The notes below the pieces were generated by a model. The model was not told where the DNA came from. It worked only from the letters and a program-made list of their open reading frames with translations, and made no database searches. The translations under genes were made by a program, and so were the position numbers. 5,013 nucleotides of DNA from Bacteroidales bacterium UBA7574 (GTDB lineage Bacteria; Bacteroidota; Bacteroidia; Bacteroidales; Paludibacteraceae), in NCBI GenBank assembly GCA_002479035.1, contig DLLA01000165.1:1-5013 (forward strand). The letters run 5' to 3'. The first letter of the stretch is position 1. Each line of letters starts with the position of its first letter. Shown here one piece after another: positions 1-5,013 of the stretch.

Positions 1-2692
1 GCTTCTGATACTGCTCCTCCAACGTGAGCGTTTGGTCGAGGTAGGAGGTGTAGCGGTCAAAGCGCTTGTTGTAGTCCTCCGCGTCCCTTGTGGCATTGCG
101 TTGTTGCTGTTCTAACGCTGCAATATCTTGCCATTTCTGCTGTATGTCAAACAACTGCTGTAGTGTCTGCGCGTTCAACTTCATTGCAGACAACTCATCG
201 GCAGAGACTTTCTGTATATCTCCGCCTGTGCTTTTCCACAATGCTTGCACTTTGGATATGGTTGCAGTATCATCTACCACTCCGAGCATTTCATTCGTGG
301 TGTTCTTTTTATTCTCACGCTTTGCACGATTATCTTCCTGCTTGCGTATCTTCTGCGTGATAGCCTGCTGTTCGGCAAAAGATGTGGCACGGTCTAACTG
401 CGTCTTGAGGTTGGACTCGTCAATAGTGGCTTGGAGATTGATTTTGTTGTCCTCTGTATCTTTCCTCCACTTTGCCAACTGCTTGTCCGCTTCTTCGAGT
501 TTGATACGCGTCTGCAAATCAACCTGCTGCTTGCGAGAGGCAAACGTGCTACTCGTGCGACCGTTATTTTCCTTTCTCCACTGCTTGTACTCTTGGTCTA
601 TCTGTTTCTTTTGCAGTTCCCCCTCCTTGATGATACGCTGACGTTGGTCGTTGAGTTGCTCAATCTCTATCTTCTCCTGCTCATTGGCGAGTTTCTGCGT
701 GTCAGAGAGTATCTTCTCATTCACAGACTTGGTTGCAACCCACTTGCGTCCCGCGGCATTCTCATAAACTTCAGTGAGACCATTTAGGGCACTGATTTCT
801 GTTTCAAGTAGTTGTTTGTTGTTCTCGCTTGTATTGGCAGCATAATCGTCCTGCGCTCTTTGTACGGCTTTTTCTTGCGCCTTTATCTTGATGATAATAG
901 CAGCAAGCGTGTCGCCGTCGTCATTAGGGTCATGTTCTGCAAGTTTCGCGTTTGTTATTTTAACTGCGTCTCCATACATTTGCTCGGCGAGCGTTACTTT
1001 ACGTAATTGTACTTCAAGTCCTGCAAGTTGCTCTTTTTCGGAATAACTTAACTGTCCTTTTTGGCGCAATTGCTCAATAACACCTTGTACGCTTTTCTTC
1101 TCCTCGGCATACAACTCCAACTTATCTTGTTGCTGCTTTTTCTGTTCTTCTAAATTCTTACTTCCATCAGCAATTTTGCTGAGGTCGTCTTTTATCAGTT
1201 CTTCATTAGACTTGTCGAAACGCTTGAGATACTCCTCCTGCTTTTCACTATATGCAGATGAATTTATGGGCCCAGCGGAAGTCATCATGTTAAGACGACT
1301 ATTCTTGTATTCATTAGCACTCTTTTCTGCTTCTGATTGTGTAGCCTCTCTCCAATCGTTATAGTCCTTTTTGTCTTTTTCTTGCTGATAATCATTCAAA
1401 TACTTCTTAAAGTCTGCCGCCGTCCAAGTCGCCAATTCAGCAGGGTTCACATCTTTGAAAGCGTCCATTTCGGATAACTTTTTCCGTGCGATACGGAGCA
1501 TTTCCGTGCTGGCAGTTTCATCTTCAAGAGTGCGGATTTGGTCTTTAGCAAGTCGTATTTCATCTTCCAATGCGCGACAGCGGTCATCATAAGTATCGTT
1601 GAGTTTCTCCTGCTCACTCCTATTGTCCGAAAAAGCCTTTGTCAGCCCGACGATTGCAGTAACCGTGGTTATCAGCACCGTAGCCAAAGCGATATATGGG
1701 TTCTTCATCGCCGTGATATTGAAAGCCTGCTGTGCCGCCTTAAGCAACCCCAACTCATTACGGAACATGCCTATCAGTCGGATATTCTCCATGAGCGTGG
1801 TCGCGGACTGAATGGCGCGAGTAGCAATAAGCACAGCCTTATACTCCCCATACATCAGTATGAGAGTAGCCAATGCCTTGCCTATCTTTTCGTAGTTATC
1901 AACGAGGCTGCCTGCTATATCAATGCCACTCCTGAAAGTGCCTTGCAACTTCTCTCCTAACTCATTCAACATATTCGAGAAGTTATCCTCCAATTGTCCC
2001 CACGAAGCAGACAGGTTATCCATCTGCGACATCATCAGACCGCCGAATTTCTCGCCGTCACTCGTCACATGATTGAGCACTTTCTGCAACTGCTCAAAGG
2101 TAATGGTACTACCATTGACGGTCTCATTCATCTTCTGCAGTTCGTCTTTCAGCACAATGCCAGCAGATGCCCATTGCAGTAGTCCATTAGAATCTACTCG
2201 ACCTGTACTCTTTGCCTTGTTGTAGAGGTTGATATATTGCTCAAGCGGTTTCTTGGTACCTGTGGCGACATTAGACAACTGGTCTATCACGCCAATCAAA
2301 TCCTCGGTCGCTGTTCCATACGCCATCAGTTGAGTACTCGCCTCGGTAAGGTCGGTAAACTCAAACATATTCCAATAGGCATAATCCTGCAACTGCTTTG
2401 TGAACTTGACGGCTTTCTCCTCCGAGCCAAGGAATACTTTCATCGTACTCTCCAAGTCTTGCATAGAGGAACGCACATCGTATATCTTCTTTGCAAAAGA
2501 TGTGAGCCCCGCCGCTCCGAATGATACGCCTGCGAGTGAAGCAAACCCATTGAGTTTGCCCATTACTTCGTCTATGCCTGTGCCAGACTGTTTGGCTGCG
2601 TCATTCAAGCCATCGAATGCTTTCTGCGATTGCTTGAGCGACGCTATGAGTTGTGAGTTGTCTCCTGTCTGTACAAAATGTATTCCTGCCAT
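1..2692 (-). CDS. Phage tail tape measure protein, 3' end cut by window edge
   Basis: An open frame of 897 codons with no stop runs from an ATG at 2692 off the left edge. In tailed phages this protein fills the tail tube during assembly, sets tail length and is expelled into the host envelope. The N-terminus starts MAGIHFVQTGDNSQ. Residues about 70-200 look like the tape-measure N-terminal domain, including a GRVDSNGLLQWASAGI segment, followed near 211-230 by FGGLMMSQMDNLSASWGQL, a pattern common in tape measures. Hydrophobic stretches lie near 266-290 and at 331-350 (NPYIALATVLITTVTAIVGL), the latter a likely membrane segment. From about residue 357 onward the chain is Gln/Glu/Lys-rich and predicted coiled coil. 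No peptidase or lysozyme domain is seen in the visible part. A good Shine-Dalgarno (AAGGA, 2703-2699) supports the start. The family call is firm from length, composition and position; the exact subfamily is not. Confidence 0.93.
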   Translation of the reverse strand, partial: MAGIHFVQTGDNSQLIASLKQSQKAFDGLNDAAKQSGTGIDEVMGKLNGFASLAGVSFGAAGLTSFAKKIYDVRSSMQDLESTMKVFLGSEEKAVKFTKQLQDYAYWNMFEFTDLTEASTQLMAYGTATEDLIGVIDQLSNVATGTKKPLEQYINLYNKAKSTGRVDSNGLLQWASAGIVLKDELQKMNETVNGSTITFEQLQKVLNHVTSDGEKFGGLMMSQMDNLSASWGQLEDNFSNMLNELGEKLQGTFRSGIDIAGSLVDNYEKIGKALATLILMYGEYKAVLIATRAIQSATTLMENIRLIGMFRNELGLLKAAQQAFNITAMKNPYIALATVLITTVTAIVGLTKAFSDNRSEQEKLNDTYDDRCRALEDEIRLAKDQIRTLEDETASTEMLRIARKKLSEMDAFKDVNPAELATWTAADFKKYLNDYQQEKDKKDYNDWREATQSEAEKSANEYKNSRLNMMTSAGPINSSAYSEKQEEYLKRFDKSNEELIKDDLSKIADGSKNLEEQKKQQQDKLELYAEEKKSVQGVIEQLRQKGQLSYSEKEQLAGLEVQLRKVTLAEQMYGDAVKITNAKLAEHDPNDDGDTLAAIIIKIKAQEKAVQRAQDDYAANTSENNKQLLETEISALNGLTEVYENAAGRKWVATKSVNEKILSDTQKLANEQEKIEIEQLNDQRQRIIKEGELQKKQIDQEYKQWRKENNGRTSSTFASRKQQVDLQTRIKLEEADKQLAKWRKDTEDNKINLQATIDESNLKTQLDRATSFAEQQAITQKIRKQEDNRAKRENKKNTTNEMLGVVDDTATISKVQALWKSTGGDIQKVSADELSAMKLNAQTLQQLFDIQQKWQDIAALEQQQRNATRDAEDYNKRFDRYTSYLDQTLTLEEQYQK

Positions 2693-2698
2693 ACTATT

Positions 2699-2703
2699 TC
2701 CTT
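2699..2703 (-). promoter_or_regulatory. Ribosome binding site of the tape measure gene
   Basis: On the minus strand AAGGA sits six bases before the ATG at 2692, inside an A-rich run. It is the best Shine-Dalgarno in the window and fixes the tape-measure start. The 51-base gap after the chaperone stop codon holds it. Confidence 0.65.
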
Positions 2704-2743
2704 TTTTATGTGCAATCCGTGAACGAGGATTTGTGCCTCTCCA

Positions 2744-3652
2744 CTATTTATCGACCTCTCCTGTTACCTCTCCTGCGTTGTTTTGGTCACTTTTCACACT
2801 ATTCTTGCCTTTTCTTGCTTGTTTCGTGGTTGTTTTGGTGCTGTTTTCGTCGCTATTGGGCTGTTTTTGCCAATTTGTAGCAACTTTTTCTTCACTATTG
2901 GTAGTTTGTTTGTTTTGCGATTTTGGTGCTCGTTTGCCGAACATAGACGCTATCAGTTTTTTGTTTGCAGGGTCATCGGCATTGATGTATATGCCATCTG
3001 TGGAGACATTCATTTTCTGACGCTCCTCTTTGGAGAGATACATCGTTGTTATGGAGTCTGCCAGCATCATATTCAGGGTGATGACAGATATACCCCACAC
3101 TGTATAGCCGACTTGCCAGCCATAGCGTTCCGATGTGTAGTCAAGCAATGAACCGAATACACTGCGCCCGCCAAATGTAACAGAACTGCGGTCTTTGTTC
3201 TTGAAGTCGTTTATCTTGGCTCTCTGCTGGGCTTCCTTGTCGAGATTGAAATGCTTGATGAGTTTGTCTTGCCATGACTGCCAATCAAAAATAGGGAGTA
3301 TGAGAGCAACAAGTTCGGGGGCTGTTAGTTCTTTGAATTGAGACAGCCTTTCACGCATCATGTCTTCGTTGAGAATATCAGACCTGCGCTTGAAAGTGTG
3401 CATGGCAATGAGATGCAGTATCTCACTCCTCTTTTCGTATGCGAGGCGTAGCATTTCCAAGGTGTTGTCTATAGCCATCAATTCTTTGTTGACGGACAAC
3501 TCTTTGAGATACCTTGCTGATAACATAGACACGCCGAGAGATGGCGGGTATAGATAAAAGAAACGCCCCGACAACTCAAAGCAAATGGGGTTTTCCGTGA
3601 TGGTATCTACCAATATCTTTTCTATCTCTTTGGCGTTATCTTGAGTTGGCAT
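2744..3652 (-). CDS. Putative tail assembly chaperone (302 aa)
   Basis: The gene lies directly upstream of the tape measure, where tailed phages encode the chaperone that binds the tape measure and brings in tube subunits. Residues 1-120 are mostly helical, with ELVALILPIFDWQSW at 113-127. A conserved-looking aromatic block, ERYGWQVGYTVWGIS at 175-189 followed by LNMMLADS at 193-200, resembles the W/Y-rich C-terminal segment of other phage tail chaperones as I recall them. From about 240 to 302 the chain is rich in Lys, Asn, Thr, Gln and Ser and looks disordered. The ATG at 3652 is followed by MPTQDNAKEIEKI; it has no clear Shine-Dalgarno and lies 24 bases after a tRNA-like gene. No slippery heptamer or second chaperone frame was found, unlike the frameshifted G/GT chaperones of many phages. 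The function is inferred from position and the aromatic block; a structural protein of unknown role is the alternative. Confidence 0.6.
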   Translation of the reverse strand: MPTQDNAKEIEKILVDTITENPICFELSGRFFYLYPPSLGVSMLSARYLKELSVNKELMAIDNTLEMLRLAYEKRSEILHLIAMHTFKRRSDILNEDMMRERLSQFKELTAPELVALILPIFDWQSWQDKLIKHFNLDKEAQQRAKINDFKNKDRSSVTFGGRSVFGSLLDYTSERYGWQVGYTVWGISVITLNMMLADSITTMYLSKEERQKMNVSTDGIYINADDPANKKLIASMFGKRAPKSQNKQTTNSEEKVATNWQKQPNSDENSTKTTTKQARKGKNSVKSDQNNAGEVTGEVDK

Positions 3653-3676
3653 ATAGGCGATATTTCTAATTCGTTG

Positions 3677-3746
3677 TGAATGAGGTAGGACTCGAACCTA
3701 CAATGTCTCTGTAAAGAGCGCGTTTTTCCGTTTCCGCCACTCATTC
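3677..3746 (-). tRNA. tRNA-like gene, Leu-type D arm, no canonical anticodon arm
   Basis: The 70-base element has a perfect 7-bp acceptor stem (GAATGAG with CTCATTC), TG at positions 8-9, a Leu-like D arm at 3737-3720 (GCG/CGC stem with GG in the loop), and a perfect T arm at 3701-3685 (GTAGG, TTCGAGT, CCTAC) followed by discriminator A at 3677. Between D and T arms there are only 18 bases, too few for a 17-base anticodon arm plus variable region, and far too few for the long variable arm of a Leu tRNA. The best pairing there is CTCT/AGAG around a four-base loop. No anticodon can be assigned. CCA is not encoded. It is either a truncated Leu tRNA or a non-decoding tRNA-like RNA. Confidence 0.6.
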
Positions 3747-3751
3747 GGGGG

Positions 3752-3787
3752 TGCCAAACCTTGCGCTTCCCAGCGATTGCGTTTGGC
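3752..3787 (-). ncRNA. Acceptor-minihelix-like hairpin between the two tRNA-like genes
   Basis: On the minus strand GCCAAAC (3787-3781) pairs perfectly with GTTTGGC (3759-3753). Inside, after a 5/4 internal loop, CGCT and AGCG close a GGGA loop, which fits the GNRA tetraloop pattern. The outer stem is exactly seven pairs and is followed by A (3752) and five Cs, and the neighbouring tRNA-like gene begins at 3746. This resembles an acceptor stem with discriminator A and a C-rich 3' end. No T-run follows on either strand, so it is not an ordinary intrinsic terminator. Its role is unknown; a remnant of a third tRNA, or a processing signal, are the leading options. Confidence 0.5.
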
Positions 3788-3826
3788 GGTGTAAGTAATA
3801 AGACACAAAAAATTAACAATGACCAG

Positions 3827-3905
3827 TGCGAGAGACGGGACTCGAACCCGCATGGGCGACAGACCAATGCACCTTTTGCCATTATCCTTTAGGGAGTACT
3901 CTCGC
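3827..3905 (-). tRNA. tRNA-like gene, isotype undetermined (possibly Asp-derived)
   Basis: The 79-base element has a perfect 7-bp acceptor stem (GCGAGAG with CTCTCGC), TA at positions 8-9, and a T arm at 3851-3835 with loop TTCGAGT and a stem of four Watson-Crick pairs plus one G-U. The discriminator is A at 3827 and CCA is not encoded. The 45 bases between position 9 and the T stem do not fold into standard D and anticodon arms. The D stem is weak (only three pairs by the best reading) and the loop contains AATGGCA, which is D-loop-like. The segment CTGTCGC resembles an Asp loop with anticodon GTC, but its flanks do not pair as a regular 5-bp stem. I therefore assign no isotype with confidence. 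Confidence 0.62.
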
Positions 3906-3909
3906 ATAA

Positions 3910-3937
3910 ACATAGGGGATTATCCCAGCCCCTATGT
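3910..3937 (-). promoter_or_regulatory. Strong hairpin between tail-tube gene and tRNA-like array
   Basis: ACATAGGGG pairs perfectly with CCCCTATGT (nine pairs) around a ten-base loop. It starts six bases after the tail-tube stop codon and ends four bases before the 5' end of the first tRNA-like gene. The loop side also allows an alternative fold (GGGA with TCCC across TTA on the plus-strand reading). Only TTTA follows on the minus strand, so it is a poor intrinsic terminator. It could protect the 3' end of the tail-tube message, act as an RNase III site, or attenuate transcription. Confidence 0.55.
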
Positions 3938-3943
3938 CTGAAT

Positions 3944-4456
3944 TTACGCAGCACTGGACTCGTCTTCGGCTTTCACCTCGACGAAAACAACTGCCGAGAT
4001 ATTACCGCCGGACTCTGTGGGAGTTACCGTACCGAACTGGCATTGAGCATCTCCTGTGTCATTCGACAGCGCATCTACCGTAACATCATACAGCACACCG
4101 TCTGCGGCTGTGAAAGATGTCTTGACAGATACATGCGATTTCAGAATTTGAATACCGGGACAGGCAGGGTCTTCGGGTACTACCCAAAAAGAGTGATTGC
4201 CAGAAACGATACCGTCTTTCTCGCTAAACGGTTTCTTACCGTTCTTGAGACCTCGGATTTGGAACTTGAGTTGGAAAGTTGATTTGTTGTAGCGAACATC
4301 TTCAATCTCCCCGCCCTCAATCTTCGCCTCGGTTTTGTCACCCTCAGTAGTATCAAGAGAGGTCGAACCCTCGACAGGAGTGTGCAACTTGCGATACTTG
4401 TTACCACCTTCGGGCTTTGTGATGATTGTGGGTTTACCCCATGAAAGTAACGACAT
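3944..4456 (-). CDS. Putative phage tail tube (major tail) protein, 170 aa
   Basis: The product starts MSLLSWGKPTIITKPEG and is beta-rich and acidic, with alternating hydrophobic stretches (VRYNKSTFQLKFQIR near 54-68, and NISAVVFVEVKAED near the C-terminus) as expected for a single-domain tail tube subunit. Such subunits stack as hexameric rings to form the tail lumen. Its size and its place between a head-tail/tail-completion module and the chaperone plus tape measure fit the usual gene order. A K-x-E-G/GGE-rich loop (TEGDKTEAKIEGGEIED, about 37-53) precedes the first strong strands. AGGA lies three bases before the ATG and overlaps the stop of the previous gene, so translation is probably coupled. 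There is no signal peptide. The family is inferred from context and my memory of similar Bacteroides-phage proteins; another minor tail protein is possible. Confidence 0.62.
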   Translation of the reverse strand: MSLLSWGKPTIITKPEGGNKYRKLHTPVEGSTSLDTTEGDKTEAKIEGGEIEDVRYNKSTFQLKFQIRGLKNGKKPFSEKDGIVSGNHSFWVVPEDPACPGIQILKSHVSVKTSFTAADGVLYDVTVDALSNDTGDAQCQFGTVTPTESGGNISAVVFVEVKAEDESSAA

Positions 4457-4459
4457 ATT

Positions 4460-4463
4460 TCCT
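4460..4463 (-). promoter_or_regulatory. Ribosome binding site of the tail-tube gene overlapping a stop codon
   Basis: AGGA reads across the TAG stop (4464-4462) of the upstream gene and sits only three bases from the ATG at 4456. This short, overlapping arrangement suggests that ribosomes finishing the upstream frame re-initiate on the tail-tube gene. Confidence 0.45.
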
Positions 4464-4875
4464 AATAATTTTGATATAACAACTTGTTATTGATGATATG
4501 CTCCTCACCCGTATTAGAGGCAAGGATGCTTTGAGAGTTCAAAGTGATACGATATGTATCTCCGATAATGAGTGCAAATAACTCCTTGGCGATATTGCAT
4601 AGCACACGGAGACGTTTGGTATTCTCCTCTTTTTGAACGACGGTCTCCCCATTAACATGATACGGTATATCCAAATCGGGGACATAGACATTCACATTGA
4701 CATAGGCTTGTTGTATCTCGGTGTTTTGGCTTGCGAGAACCGATATGACAACATCCTCATTGGCAGAGTTCGCAGGACGGATAGTCTTGCTCACTACGCC
4801 GTTGATTTCTGTAACAAGCGCGGAGCCTGCCACAGCACGATATACATCGTCTTTTATGTCAATATCAGTCTTCAT
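4462..4875 (-). CDS. Small phage protein, putative tail completion / head-tail joining (137 aa)
   Basis: I place the start at the ATG at 4875, giving MKTDIDIKDDVYRAVAGSAL, because the preceding gene ends there in an ATGA overlap. The same frame is open upstream to the window edge and has another ATG at 4953, but the stretch upstream of 4875 overlaps the neighbouring gene and reads as low-quality sequence (many Arg, Cys). The protein has a short N-terminal helix, then strands such as EDVVISVLASQNTEIQQ and AYVNVNVYVPD, a central linker, and a helix (LRVLCNIAKELFALI) before a final strand region. An alpha/beta protein of this size just before the tail tube is typical of tail-completion or neck proteins that cap the tail for head joining. 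I recall similar small proteins in Bacteroides phages but cannot name the family. The role is inference. Confidence 0.6.
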   Translation of the reverse strand: MKTDIDIKDDVYRAVAGSALVTEINGVVSKTIRPANSANEDVVISVLASQNTEIQQAYVNVNVYVPDLDIPYHVNGETVVQKEENTKRLRVLCNIAKELFALIIGDTYRITLNSQSILASNTGEEHIINNKLLYQNY

Positions 4876-5013
4876 AACTTTAACGCTTTTACTCGTTTCA
4901 TTATTCGCGATTGAGCCGTCTGTAGATACTTGTCTATCTGTGCGTCTGCCCATAGTTCGGTACTTGCTAACACATCTTTCGTGTCTATAGCCTCTACGTT
5001 TTCGGCATAACTC
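4872..5013 (-). CDS. C-terminal end of an upstream phage gene, cut by window edge
   Basis: Reading from base 5012 downward, an open frame of 46 codons ends with TGA at 4874-4872. It begins SYAENVEAIDTKDVLASTE and ends RIMKRVKALKL, a helical, charged C-terminus with a basic tail. Its stop overlaps the next start as ATGA, which argues that this is the translated frame here rather than the alternative frame opening at 4953. Position suggests a head-tail connector or neck protein, but too little is visible to assign a function. Confidence 0.65.
   Translation of the reverse strand, partial: SYAENVEAIDTKDVLASTELWADAQIDKYLQTAQSRIMKRVKALKL

Noticed and set aside
2714..2731. Small inverted repeat (AATCC/GGATT) in the chaperone to tape-measure gap
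   Set aside because: Only five pairs with an eight-base loop; expected by chance and not placed to act as a terminator.
2744..2960. Programmed -1 frameshift at the end of the chaperone gene
   Set aside because: I checked the A-rich codons in this part and found no X XXY YYZ heptamer in frame, and only 51 bases remain before the tape-measure start.
90..3151. Several plus-strand open frames of 60-206 codons (for example 90-641, 1538-1960, 2400-3020)
   Set aside because: They lie antisense to the tape measure and chaperone frames, one crosses the gap between these two genes, and their products are Cys/Leu/Ser-rich with no recognisable domain. They are antisense shadows of coding sequence.
3788..3826. 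Promoter in the T-rich spacer between the first tRNA-like gene and the minihelix
   Set aside because: The run TTAATTTTTTG loosely recalls the Bacteroidota -7 element (TAnnTTTG) but does not match it with a correctly spaced -33 element.
3677..3905. tRNA 3' ends as a phage attachment site
   Set aside because: Integrating phages often carry a tRNA 3' fragment in attP, but these elements include the 5' acceptor strands as well, lie inside the tail cluster, and no integrase is nearby.
3622..3913. Minus-strand frames of 71 and 86 codons spanning the tRNA-like array
   Set aside because: Their residues are translations of the T loops (CGFESRL, RVRVPSLA) and of the hairpins; structured RNA explains this stretch better than protein.

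Overview
The window is a late structural (tail) module of a tailed phage or prophage. Every gene is read from the minus strand, so the genetic order runs from base 5013 down to base 1. Tightly packed genes, a very long tape-measure reading frame that runs off the left edge, and a tail-tube candidate plus chaperone candidate upstream of it point to a long-tailed (siphovirus-like) virion. The host is probably a member of the Bacteroidota (Bacteroides/Prevotella-like gut bacteria). That guess rests on the moderate GC content, generally weak A-rich ribosome binding sites, and the general look of the small tail proteins as I remember them from such phages; I could not run a search, so the host is inference.

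Layout in order of transcription. (1) The C-terminal 46 codons of a gene cut by the right edge (5013-4872). (2) A 137-residue tail-completion-like protein (4875-4462) whose ATG overlaps the previous stop as ATGA. (3) A 170-residue tail-tube candidate (4456-3944), only five bases after the previous stop. (4) A non-coding stretch of about 290 bases (3943-3653) holding a strong hairpin, a tRNA-like gene, a second hairpin that resembles a bare acceptor stem, and a second tRNA-like gene. (5) A 302-residue tail-assembly-chaperone candidate (3652-2744). (6) The tape-measure protein, from 2692 past the left edge, with at least 897 codons.

The proteins fit one job: closing the head-tail joint, polymerising the tail tube, keeping the tape measure soluble and threading it, and setting tail length.

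The unusual part is the RNA array between the tail-tube and chaperone genes. Both tRNA-like genes have perfect 7-bp acceptor stems and good T arms with TTCGAGT loops, but I cannot fold a canonical 5-bp/7-nt anticodon arm in either. The hairpin between them also has a perfect 7-bp outer stem followed by A and five Cs, much like an acceptor minihelix. They may be decayed tRNAs, non-decoding tRNA-like RNAs, or punctuation that lets RNase P and 3'-processing enzymes cut the late transcript between tube and chaperone. The sequence alone cannot decide among these.
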